From Winogradskyella pelagia (GTDB lineage: Bacteria; Bacteroidota; Bacteroidia; Flavobacteriales; Flavobacteriaceae), in contig NZ_JAGEVF010000002.1 of the NCBI RefSeq assembly GCF_017581965.1, positions 62,001 through 126,000 on the forward strand: a stretch of DNA of 64,000 nt, read 5' to 3'. Shown here piece by piece: positions 19,226 through 27,480 of this stretch. A program made the position numbers and the translations under genes. The notes beneath the pieces were generated by a model. It had not been told where the DNA came from. It did no database searches and was given only the letters and a program-made list of their open reading frames with translations. Positions within the stretch are counted from its first letter, which is position 1; every line of letters begins with the position of its first letter.

Positions 19226-19496
19226 ACAAAGTTTTTAAATTAATTGCTTAGTTAATTATTTATATTTTCACTTCTTGGGTTAAAAATATGTAAATTTAGC
19301 ATGTTGTAAACGTTAAAAAACCTGACATTTGTCACGAAAACGTTTTCGTGTTAAAAACTTTTTAACAATAATTAACATTTTCAGAAAAATATAGAAAAAT
19401 TGAGAATTTCACAATTTCTAAAAGTTAAAACTGAGGATTCCGAAACAATAGTCCTTTTTGTTTATGGTTTTTTCTGAAAATAGTTGTAACTAGTTA
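19226..19496. promoter_or_regulatory. Divergent control region between susC and the LacI gene
   Basis: 271 bases of very AT-rich sequence carrying the LacI-type operator (19333-19350). Candidate -7 boxes facing susC exist (for example TAAATTTA on the minus strand near 19290-19300) but none matches TAnnTTTG exactly, so promoters are not assigned. A plus-strand 16-mer at 19260-19275 (TTATATTTTCACTTCT) recurs upstream of the transporter gene at 20611-20626. Inverted repeat GAATTTCACAATTTC lies near 19403-19420. Confidence 0.6.
19333..19350. promoter_or_regulatory. LacI-family operator palindrome
   Basis: CACGAAAACGTTTTCGTG is a perfect 18-bp palindrome centred on CG, the classic geometry of LacI/GalR operators. 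It lies 108 bases upstream of the susC start and 147 bases upstream of the divergent LacI gene, its presumed ligand-responsive regulator. It is the only exact copy I saw in the window. Confidence 0.85.
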
Positions 19497-20555
19497 ATGA
19501 TCAGAATGAAACGAAAAATTACCCTTAAACAAATAGCTAGAGAACTAGATGTTTCAATTTCTACAGTCTCAAAGGCACTTAGAAATAGTCCGGAAATAAG
19601 TGCAGATACTAAGCAAAAAGTACAAGCTTTTGCTAAGCTTTATAATTACAGGCCAAATAATATTGCCCTAAGCCTTAAGAATCGGAAGACTAATACCATT
19701 GGAATCATCATCCCGGAAATTGTACATCATTTCTTTTCGAAAGTGATTAGAGGGGTAGAATTGGTTGCTAATAAAAGAGGTTATAATGTTATAATCGGTC
19801 TATCAAACGAGTCATTTTCCAAAGAGGTTATCAATATGGAAATGCTTGCAAATGGAAGTATAGACGGATTTATACTGTCGATTTCAAAAGAAACTCTGCA
19901 ACTGCAAGATTATCATCACTTTAATGAGACTATGAGTCAGGGTATGCCAATTGTAATGTTTGATCGTGTGGTGTCCGACATTAATTGCGATAAGGTTATT
20001 GTTAATGATTTTGGAGGCGCCAAGTCAGCTGTTGAGAAATTGATTACTAACGGGTGTAAGTCAATAGCTCTTATTACAACAAAGGATTACGTCAGCGTTG
20101 GTAAACTAAGAACACAAGGTTATATGGATGCCTTAAATGATGCGGGTTTTGAATTAGAATCTGAACTTATTCTAAAATTAGATGACAAGCTAGATTACGA
20201 GGTACATCTTGATGCTCTAGAGAATGAAATTGAGCATTTATTTAAATCCAACAAATCTGTTGATGGAGTTTTTGCTGTTAATGAGCTTTATGCCTTGTCG
20301 GCAATGAAGGTCGCCAGAAAATTAGGACTGGAGATTCCAAAGGATATTCAAGTCATTGGTTTTACTGATGGTGTGCTTTCAAAGCACTCAACTCCGAGTT
20401 TAACAACGGTTAGCCAGCATGCTCAAGTTATGGGGGAAAAAGCTGCTGACCTCCTTATTAATAGGCTCGAGACTGAGCACAACGAAAATGAAGATGAAAC
20501 GTATCAAACGGTTGTTATAGAGACCGATTTAATAGAGCGCAAATCTACTAAATAG
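19497..20555 (+). CDS. LacI/GalR-family transcriptional regulator (alpha-glucan locus)
   Basis: A 352-residue regulator. N-terminal helix-turn-helix and hinge helix: ITLKQIARELDVSISTVSKALRNSPEIS (about 8-35) and YNYRPNNIALSLKNRKT (about 49-65). A periplasmic-binding-protein-like sugar domain follows, from TIGIIIPEIVHHFFSKV to the C-terminus, with VIGFTDGVLSKHSTPSLTTV near 285. ATG codons at 19497 and 19506 are both possible. It is divergent from susC and codirectional with the maltose operon, and very probably senses maltose or a related oligosaccharide. It probably controls both operons through the operator at 19333-19350. Whether it represses or activates cannot be read from sequence. Confidence 0.93.
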   Translation: MIRMKRKITLKQIARELDVSISTVSKALRNSPEISADTKQKVQAFAKLYNYRPNNIALSLKNRKTNTIGIIIPEIVHHFFSKVIRGVELVANKRGYNVIIGLSNESFSKEVINMEMLANGSIDGFILSISKETLQLQDYHHFNETMSQGMPIVMFDRVVSDINCDKVIVNDFGGAKSAVEKLITNGCKSIALITTKDYVSVGKLRTQGYMDALNDAGFELESELILKLDDKLDYEVHLDALENEIEHLFKSNKSVDGVFAVNELYALSAMKVARKLGLEIPKDIQVIGFTDGVLSKHSTPSLTTVSQHAQVMGEKAADLLINRLETEHNENEDETYQTVVIETDLIERKSTK

Positions 20556-20610
20556 TAATTTATCATTGCCAGTTTAAAATCATTATCTATCTTTAACCCG
20601 AAATCAAAAC

Positions 20611-20626
20611 TTATATTTTCACTTCT
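20611..20626 (+). promoter_or_regulatory. Candidate promoter -7 region of the maltose operon
   Basis: TATATTTT at 20612-20619 approximates the Bacteroidota -7 box TAnnTTTG (last base differs), inside the 16-mer TTATATTTTCACTTCT also found at 19260-19275. No good TTTG -33 box is seen. If used, transcription would begin near 20627, which favours the ATG at 20686 over upstream starts for the transporter. Confidence 0.4.
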
Positions 20627-20685
20627 ACAGTTAAGTTTTGATGAGCTTTGCTTATCAGAATAGTATTAATCAAACTATACTATTT

Positions 20686-22044
20686 ATGCAAAAGCGTAGA
20701 TTAAGCTTTTGGGAAATATGGAACTTAAGTTTCGGTTTTCTAGGGGTTCAGATGGGTTTTGCCCTACAAAATGCCAACGCTAGTAGAATTTTACAGATTT
20801 TTGGTGCAGATGTTCATGAACTTTCGTGGTTTTGGATTGTAGCACCATTAACAGGCCTAATTGTGCAACCAATAATTGGGCACTACAGTGATCAAACATG
20901 GACTAGGCTTGGACGAAGACGACCATACTTCTTGGTTGGAGCGATTTTAGCGTCTTTTGGTTTAATCCTAATGCCAAACTCAGACATGTTTACGGCATAC
21001 ATGCCAGCCTTATGGGTAGGAGCTGGTATGTTAATGATTATGGATGCTTCTTTTAATGTTGCAATGGAGCCTTTTCGGGCGTTAGTGGCAGATGTTCTAC
21101 CTTCAGACCAAAGAACTTTAGGTTTCAGTGTCCAAACAGTATTAATAGGTATTGGTGCAGTAATAGGATCTTGGTTACCATATGTTCTAGCAAATTGGTT
21201 CGGTGTAACCAATGAAGCGGCTGTTGGCGAGGTTCCTCTAAACTTACTCTTGTCATTCTTTGTTGGTGCCGGAGTTTTAATAGGTAGTATTTTAGTGACA
21301 GTAATCACTACGAAAGAATATTCCCCTGAGGAAATGGAACTTATTCATGCTGCTGAAGGTGAGGAGATACAAGAAGAAGAGTCGTCTAGTCTTCTTAATA
21401 TTTTTTCAGATTTTGCAAAAATGCCTGAAACCATGAAGCAATTAGCATGGGTTCAGTTCTTCTCTTGGTTTGGATTGTTTGGTATGTGGGTTTTTGCAAC
21501 TCCAGCTATAGCATCACATATTTATGGTTTGGATATAACAGATACTCACAGTAAGGGTTTTCAGGATGCTGGAGATTGGGTCGGTATTTTATTTGGTGTA
21601 TACAACGCGGTATCAGCGGTGTACGCCTTCTTTTTGCCAGCTATAGCCAAAAAAATTGGAAGAAAGAAAACGCATTCTTATTCTTTAATCATTGGTGCTC
21701 TAGGATTGCTCTCGTTGTACGTGCTTCCCGGCAAGAATTGGCTAATCCTTTCAATGTTTGGTGTTGGTATAGCATGGGCTAGTATACTGGCTATGCCTTA
21801 CGCTATTTTGGCAGGATCTATTCCTGCAAGAAAAATGGGAGTTTATATGGGAATATTCAACTTCTTTATTGTCCTACCTCAAATTTTAAATGCCCTAATC
21901 GGTGGGCCAATGGTGAAACATCTCTACAATGATAGGCCGATATTCGCTCTAGTCTTAAGCGGTATATCTTTTATTATTGCTGCATTACTGGTAACAAGAG
22001 TTAAAGATGTTGACGACACCGTTGTAATTAACGAAGCAGAATAA
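20686..22044 (+). CDS. MFS/GPH-type maltose (maltodextrin) transporter
   Basis: Inner-membrane secondary transporter of about 452 residues with 12 hydrophobic segments. Motifs: LSFWEIWNLSFGFLGVQMGFALQ at the N-terminus, then GHYSDQTWTRLGRRRPYF (loop 2-3 signature of the SLC45/GPH sucrose-maltose group) and a second-half RKTHSYSLIIGALGLLSL. The ATG at 20686 is chosen because it begins directly before the conserved FWEIWN motif; ATG at 20641 and TTG at 20638 are also open. Next to pgmB and GH65 it most likely brings maltose into the cytoplasm by proton or sodium symport. Its stop is followed one base later by pgmB. Confidence 0.88.
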   Translation: MQKRRLSFWEIWNLSFGFLGVQMGFALQNANASRILQIFGADVHELSWFWIVAPLTGLIVQPIIGHYSDQTWTRLGRRRPYFLVGAILASFGLILMPNSDMFTAYMPALWVGAGMLMIMDASFNVAMEPFRALVADVLPSDQRTLGFSVQTVLIGIGAVIGSWLPYVLANWFGVTNEAAVGEVPLNLLLSFFVGAGVLIGSILVTVITTKEYSPEEMELIHAAEGEEIQEEESSSLLNIFSDFAKMPETMKQLAWVQFFSWFGLFGMWVFATPAIASHIYGLDITDTHSKGFQDAGDWVGILFGVYNAVSAVYAFFLPAIAKKIGRKKTHSYSLIIGALGLLSLYVLPGKNWLILSMFGVGIAWASILAMPYAILAGSIPARKMGVYMGIFNFFIVLPQILNALIGGPMVKHLYNDRPIFALVLSGISFIIAALLVTRVKDVDDTVVINEAE

Positions 22045-22045
22045 A

Positions 22046-22699
22046 ATGAAAAAAGGATTCATATTTGATTTAGATGGTGTCATTGTAGATACCGCAAAAT
22101 ATCATTTTTTGGCATGGAAAAAGCTAGCCAATGGTTTAGGTATTGACTTTACCGAAGAAGAAAATGAACAGCTTAAAGGGGTTAGTCGTGTCCGTTCTTT
22201 ACAGAAAATATTAACTTGGGGAAACAAGTCATTAAGCTCTGAGGAATTCACAGATTTAATGGCAAAAAAGAATGATGACTACTTAAGTTACATTGATACA
22301 ATGGATGAATCGGAAGTTCTTCCGGATGTCCATAAAGTGCTGGATATTCTTAAGCGACATAAGCAACCAGTAGCCTTAGGTTCAGCGAGTAAAAACGCCA
22401 AACCTATTTTAGAAAAGGTGAATTTACTTCAAGACTTCAATGCCATTGTTGATGGCAATGATGTTTCTAGGGCTAAACCGGATCCCGAGGTATTTGTAAC
22501 AGCATCAAGACTTCTAGGGGTAGATCCAAAAGCGTGTATCGTTTTTGAAGATTCCGTCGCTGGTGTTGAAGCAGCAAATATTGCTGGTATGGTTTCCATT
22601 GGTATTGGAAGCGAAAAGGTTTTGGGCCACGCCGATTATGTCTTTAAGGATTTTACCCAAATTTCAGAAGACTTTTTAAACCAACTAATAAACGAATAA
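22046..22699 (+). CDS. pgmB: Beta-phosphoglucomutase
   Basis: Converts beta-glucose-1-phosphate, made by the adjacent GH65 phosphorylase, to glucose-6-phosphate. HAD hydrolase-fold enzyme of 217 residues. The nucleophile motif FDLDGVIVDT has D8 and D10; the GSASKNAK motif (HAD motif II) is near residue 112, and KPDPEVF and FEDSVAGVEAA supply motifs III and IV. The cap-domain segment LKGVSRVRSL is typical of PgmB. It is cytoplasmic, with one base between the transporter stop and its ATG. Confidence 0.95.
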   Translation: MKKGFIFDLDGVIVDTAKYHFLAWKKLANGLGIDFTEEENEQLKGVSRVRSLQKILTWGNKSLSSEEFTDLMAKKNDDYLSYIDTMDESEVLPDVHKVLDILKRHKQPVALGSASKNAKPILEKVNLLQDFNAIVDGNDVSRAKPDPEVFVTASRLLGVDPKACIVFEDSVAGVEAANIAGMVSIGIGSEKVLGHADYVFKDFTQISEDFLNQLINE

Positions 22700-22740
22700 A
22701 CGAATATGGTATTCTACAGAATGCCACAATACATTATATT

Positions 22741-25047
22741 ATGAATCTAGATTATATCAAACCAAATAACTGGTCGATAATAGAGGAAGGATTCGATTCA
22801 GAGCATGTTAAAGCGTCTGAAAGCCTATTTAGTATTGGAAATGGAGCTATGGGCCAGCGTGCCAATTTTGAAGAAAAGTATTCTGGGCCAACATTTCAAG
22901 GAAGTTATATTGCTGGAGTTTATTATCCCGATAAAACGAGAGTAGGCTGGTGGAAGAATGGTTATCCAGAGTATTTTGCAAAGGTTTTAAATGCACCAAA
23001 TTGGATAGGTATCAATGTCTATATAAATGATGAATCGTTAGATTTATTTAAGTGTAAGCGCGTTGAAAACTTTAGGCGAGAGCTCAATATGAAAGAAGGC
23101 TGGTTAGCACGCAGTTTTACGGCCACACTTCAAAACAATATAGAGGTTGATGTTTCGATTAGACGATTTTTAAGCCTAGACATAGATGAACTTGGGGCAA
23201 TCGATTATAATGTGGTTCCTTTAAATGCTCCTGCAACCATAACCTACAGACCTTATATAGATACTGGAATTACCAATGAAGACAGTAATTGGGATGATAA
23301 GTTTTGGGACACCTTAAGCGTGTCCTTTAAAGAGCATAGAGCTTTTATCCAGGCTAAAACCATGAAGACAGATTTCTATACCTGTACATTTATGGAATCA
23401 CAATTGTTCTTAAATCAAAAGCCTTTAGACATTACGCCAGAGGTAGATAAGTCTTCTACATATTTCGCTTTCAGTTACAGGGCTAAAGTAGCACAAGGTG
23501 AAGAATTTAAAATTCAAAAATTTGGAGGGTATACGGTAGATAGAAATCACGATAAATACGATTTAGTTACTGCTGCTCATACGGTCTTAGATACAGCAAA
23601 AGACCAAGGTTTTGACCTGCTCCTAGAGGGCCAGAAATTAGCGTGGTCTCAAATTTGGGATATGGCAGACATTACCATAGAGGGAGATGTTAGAGCCCAA
23701 CAAGGGATTAGATTCAATATTTTTCATTTAAACCAAACTTATCTAGGGAAAGATGCTAGATTAAATATTGGTCCAAAAGGTTTTACAGGAGAAAAGTATG
23801 GAGGCAGTACCTATTGGGATACAGAAGCCTATTGCATACCCTTCTACATGGCAACCAAAGATCAAAATGTTGCTAGAAGCCTGTTAGAATATCGATACTA
23901 TCATCTTCAAAAAGCCATCGAAAATGCAGAAAAATTGGGCTTTAAAAATGGTGCTGCTTTATATCCAATGGTGACCATGAATGGCGAAGAATGCCATAAC
24001 GAATGGGAAATAACCTTTGAAGAAATTCACCGCAATGGCGCCATAGCTTTTGCAATTTATAACTATTACAGATATACAGGCGATTACAGTTATATCCCAG
24101 AAAAAGGACTCGAGGTTCTCATTGGTATAGCTCGATTTTGGCATCAAAGAGCAACCTTCTCCACAGCAAAAAATAAATATGTTATTCTTGGGGTTACAGG
24201 ACCCAATGAATATGAAAACAATGTCAATAATAACTGGTACACTAACTACATAGCTAAATGGTGTATTAACTATGCCGTTGAAAATATAGAAAAGATTCAA
24301 TCGGAATATCCTACGGATTACACAAGGATTATGCACAAAGCTAAACTCTCTAAGGCTGAGGTTAAAGATTGGGTTGAGGTGGCTGACAATATGTATTTTC
24401 CTTATTCTGAGGATCATAAGGTTTTCTTGCAGCAAGATGGGTTTTTAGACAAAGAATTGATTACCGTGGCAGACCTGGATAAATCACAGCGGCCAATAAA
24501 CCAAAAATGGTCATGGGACAGAATATTGCGCTCACCTTATATAAAGCAAGCGGACACGCTTCAAGGATTCTATTTTTTTGAAGATAATTTTACTACAGAA
24601 GATCTTGAGCGGCATTTTGATTTTTATGAACCGTTTACTGTTCACGAAAGTTCGTTATCGCCCTGCGTACACAGTATTCAAGCGTCAAAATTAAATAGAA
24701 TGGAACAAGCCTACGAGTTCTATTTAAGAACCTCTCGCCTAGATTTAGATGATTATAATCACGAAGTACACGAAGGCTTACACATCACGTCCATGGCTGG
24801 TACTTGGATGAGTATAGTAGAAGGTTTTGGAGGCATGCGCGTAAAGAACGATACATTAACGTTTGAACCCAAAATACCAGAACAATGGGAGGGCTATTCC
24901 TTTAAGGTCAATTTTAGACATCAAATTATAAAGGTAAATGTATGCCAAGGGCATACGCATTTTGAACTCGAGGGCAAACAAGACTTGAAAATTATAGTTA
25001 ATGGAAAGCCAATTACAATAAGCCCAAATAATCTGGTTAAGGTGTAA
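22741..25047 (+). CDS. GH65 maltose phosphorylase
   Basis: Phosphorolyses maltose (or a related glucose disaccharide) to glucose and beta-glucose-1-phosphate in the cytoplasm; no signal peptide. The 768 residues match GH65. N-terminal sandwich (SLFSIGNGAMGQRANFEE near 29), then the barrel: GEKYGGSTYWDTEAY near 350, MNGEECHNEWEITFEE near 413. The general acid is E490 in GVTGPNEYENNVNNNWY, a motif shared with maltose phosphorylases. Phosphate-binding SSLSPCVHS is near 640. Trehalose or kojibiose phosphorylase are alternatives, but the maltose transporter and amylases favour maltose. A small hairpin lies in the 41-base gap after pgmB. Confidence 0.92.
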   Translation: MNLDYIKPNNWSIIEEGFDSEHVKASESLFSIGNGAMGQRANFEEKYSGPTFQGSYIAGVYYPDKTRVGWWKNGYPEYFAKVLNAPNWIGINVYINDESLDLFKCKRVENFRRELNMKEGWLARSFTATLQNNIEVDVSIRRFLSLDIDELGAIDYNVVPLNAPATITYRPYIDTGITNEDSNWDDKFWDTLSVSFKEHRAFIQAKTMKTDFYTCTFMESQLFLNQKPLDITPEVDKSSTYFAFSYRAKVAQGEEFKIQKFGGYTVDRNHDKYDLVTAAHTVLDTAKDQGFDLLLEGQKLAWSQIWDMADITIEGDVRAQQGIRFNIFHLNQTYLGKDARLNIGPKGFTGEKYGGSTYWDTEAYCIPFYMATKDQNVARSLLEYRYYHLQKAIENAEKLGFKNGAALYPMVTMNGEECHNEWEITFEEIHRNGAIAFAIYNYYRYTGDYSYIPEKGLEVLIGIARFWHQRATFSTAKNKYVILGVTGPNEYENNVNNNWYTNYIAKWCINYAVENIEKIQSEYPTDYTRIMHKAKLSKAEVKDWVEVADNMYFPYSEDHKVFLQQDGFLDKELITVADLDKSQRPINQKWSWDRILRSPYIKQADTLQGFYFFEDNFTTEDLERHFDFYEPFTVHESSLSPCVHSIQASKLNRMEQAYEFYLRTSRLDLDDYNHEVHEGLHITSMAGTWMSIVEGFGGMRVKNDTLTFEPKIPEQWEGYSFKVNFRHQIIKVNVCQGHTHFELEGKQDLKIIVNGKPITISPNNLVKV

Positions 25048-25048
25048 T

Positions 25049-25852
25049 GTGAATATTGGAGATGAAACATATCAACTCTCAACGAAGCAAGTTGAAGATT
25101 TTCAAAAGGATGGTCATATTCTAATAGAAAGTCTTTCTCTTCAACAAGAGATGGTCTTTTTTCAGCCAATAATAAAGGCGGCTTGTAGCCAACTAAATAC
25201 TGAAACGCGTAAGCTTCAAGATAGAGATACATATAGCAAGGCTTTTTTGCAAATCATGAATTTATGGACGCAGAACGAAAAGGTAAAGAAGTTTGTTTTT
25301 GCCAAACGTTTTGCTGATGTAGCTGCCAGATTGCTGGGTGTAGATAAGGTACGTTTGTATCATGATCAAGCTCTATTTAAGGAGCCAAATGGCGGCTATA
25401 CGCCTTGGCATCAGGATCAATATTATTGGCCTTTGGATACAAACAAAACCATAACTATGTGGATGCCTTTGGTTGATATTTCTGAAGATATGGGTATGTT
25501 GACCTTTGCCTCTGGTTCCCATAAATTGGGTGAAGTAAAAAGCGAAGCCATATCTGATGATACGGAGGCAATTTTTGAGGCACACATCAAAAAACATGGC
25601 TTTACCTTACAGTGTGCCAAAGTAATGAAAGCAGGAGATGCTACTTTTCATAGCGGTTGGACCATTCATGGCGCTGGACCGAATAAATCTAGAGATCAAA
25701 TGAGAGAGGTAATGACTGTTATATATTATGCTGACGGTGCCAAAATTCAATCGCCAGGGAATAAGCATCAAAAAACCGATTTAGACAAATGGTTAGGAAA
25801 TAAATCAGTTGGGCAATTTGCAGATTCATCCTCAAATCCAATATTAAATTGA
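25049..25852 (+). CDS. PhyH-family Fe(II)/2-oxoglutarate-dependent dioxygenase
   Basis: A 267-residue cytoplasmic non-heme iron oxygenase. The facial triad is readable: H121 and D123 in WHQDQYYW, and H207 in HSGWTIHGAGPN. R215 or R219 would hold 2-oxoglutarate. TMWMPLVDISEDMGMLTFASGSHK is the usual core after the HxD motif. The start codon is GTG, one base after the GH65 stop; the domain begins almost at once, so this start is needed. Its gene sits inside the maltose operon, 4 bases before the sulfatase. Substrate unknown. The family hydroxylates varied small molecules, so a sugar-derived substrate is only a guess. Confidence 0.88.
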   Translation: MNIGDETYQLSTKQVEDFQKDGHILIESLSLQQEMVFFQPIIKAACSQLNTETRKLQDRDTYSKAFLQIMNLWTQNEKVKKFVFAKRFADVAARLLGVDKVRLYHDQALFKEPNGGYTPWHQDQYYWPLDTNKTITMWMPLVDISEDMGMLTFASGSHKLGEVKSEAISDDTEAIFEAHIKKHGFTLQCAKVMKAGDATFHSGWTIHGAGPNKSRDQMREVMTVIYYADGAKIQSPGNKHQKTDLDKWLGNKSVGQFADSSSNPILN

Positions 25853-25856
25853 AATA

Positions 25857-27476
25857 ATGAAAAATTGGATTTACATAACTTTTGTTTTTTTAGCACACGT
25901 GTCGTGTAGTGATAAAATTACTAAAAGTGAAAACCTTGATAAATCTAATATTGTATTTATTATCACAGACGATCACGCTTATCAAGCCTTAAGTGCTTAC
26001 GATGATAAGGTAATAAGCACACCAAATATTGATAGGTTGGCAAGCGAAGGTATGCTCTTCAATAAAGCATTTGTTACCAACTCTATTTGTTCGCCAAGCA
26101 GAGCTGTGGCCTTAACAGGAAAGTTTAGCCATCTTAATAGTGTACGAGATAATCTAGATGTATTTGATACAACTCAAGTTACTTTTCCCAAGATTTTAAG
26201 AAAACATGGATATGAAACAGCTATTTATGGCAAATGGCATTTAAAATCTAATCCTATAGGCTTCGATTATTGGGAAGTCCTCCCCGATCAGGGTCATTAC
26301 TATCACCCAGAATTTCTAACCTCTTACGGAGAAGTAAAAACTGAAGGCTATGTGACAGATGTAATTACTGATAAGGCAATTCATTATTTAGAGACTTTAA
26401 GAGACAGGACTAAACCCTTTATGTTAATGTATAATCATAAAGCACCACATAGGCAATGGTGGCCATCAATGCAGGATTTGGAGGCATTTAAAAATCGTAG
26501 AATTCCAGTTCCAGAATCACTTTTTGACGATTATAAAACCAAAAGCAGGGCATCAATTGATGCGGAAATGAGAATAGCAGACCATATGGCGTTGAGTGCC
26601 GATAATAAAATAGCACCAGAACTTTTAGAGAAATTAAATTACAAAGAATTTTTATCATGGTATGAAGGTGCCTATCTAGAGCGTTTCAATCGCCTAACAC
26701 CAGAAGAGCAAGATCAGTGGATAAAAGTCTATGGGCCAATAAATGATGATTTTGAAAAAATAAATCCAAAAGGGAAAGCTTTAACACTTTGGAAGTTTCA
26801 ACGTTATATGAAGGATTATCTTGGTGTTATAAAAAGTGTGGATAGAAATGTTGGGCGACTTTTAGATTATCTTGATGACAATAATCTTACCCAAAATACT
26901 ATGGTGGTTTATACCTCTGACCAAGGATTTTTTCTTGGTGAACACGGATGGTTTGATAAGCGCTTTATGTATGAAGAGTCATTTAGAACACCACTTTTAA
27001 TGAGATATCCAGAGAAGATAAAACCTAATACTATCAATAGTGATTTGGTACAAAATATAGATTTTGCACCTACTGTACTTGATATTGCAGGCATTGACAT
27101 TCCTTCAGAGATGCAAGGACAAAGTTTAGTGCCTTTATTTATGGATAATAAAGTAGACTGGAGAAAAGCTTTATACTATCATTATTACGAATATCCTGGT
27201 ATTCATATGGTAAAACGACATTATGGGATTAGAACAAAACGTTACAAACTCATACGGTTTTATTATGATATTGAGGCTTGGGAATTATATGATTTGGAAA
27301 AAGACCCAAATGAAATGCAAAATATTTACAATAATCCGGAATATACTGAGATACAGTCGAAGCTTCACAAACAGCTTGAAGAATTACGACTATATTATAA
27401 AGATTCAGATAGCTTAAATCAAATGTTTATAAATAGTGATTTAAAGCGTTTGAAACAATTGGAAAACAAAACTTAA
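25857..27476 (+). CDS. Type I (S1) sulfatase lipoprotein
   Basis: Hydrolyses sulfate esters after maturation of a Cys to formylglycine. The maturation motif is CSPSR with C78; metal-binding Asp pair at 38-39 (ITDDH); later KWHLK near 123, HKAPHRQW near 192, and YTSDQGFFLGEHGWFDKRF supply the family's further metal and sulfate ligands. The 539 residues are normal. Lipobox ending at C17 (HVSC) predicts a lipoprotein. It lies within the alpha-glucan operon, so the polymer used may be sulfated, or the enzyme may act on another algal glycan. The maturase (anSME) is not in the window. The S1 subfamily cannot be told by eye. Confidence 0.92.
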   Translation: MKNWIYITFVFLAHVSCSDKITKSENLDKSNIVFIITDDHAYQALSAYDDKVISTPNIDRLASEGMLFNKAFVTNSICSPSRAVALTGKFSHLNSVRDNLDVFDTTQVTFPKILRKHGYETAIYGKWHLKSNPIGFDYWEVLPDQGHYYHPEFLTSYGEVKTEGYVTDVITDKAIHYLETLRDRTKPFMLMYNHKAPHRQWWPSMQDLEAFKNRRIPVPESLFDDYKTKSRASIDAEMRIADHMALSADNKIAPELLEKLNYKEFLSWYEGAYLERFNRLTPEEQDQWIKVYGPINDDFEKINPKGKALTLWKFQRYMKDYLGVIKSVDRNVGRLLDYLDDNNLTQNTMVVYTSDQGFFLGEHGWFDKRFMYEESFRTPLLMRYPEKIKPNTINSDLVQNIDFAPTVLDIAGIDIPSEMQGQSLVPLFMDNKVDWRKALYYHYYEYPGIHMVKRHYGIRTKRYKLIRFYYDIEAWELYDLEKDPNEMQNIYNNPEYTEIQSKLHKQLEELRLYYKDSDSLNQMFINSDLKRLKQLENKT

Positions 27477-27480
27477 TCTT

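Noticed and set aside
20638..20685. Upstream starts (TTG 20638, ATG 20641) of the maltose transporter
   Set aside because: The family-conserved N-terminus begins at ATG 20686, and the candidate promoter leaves almost no leader for earlier starts.
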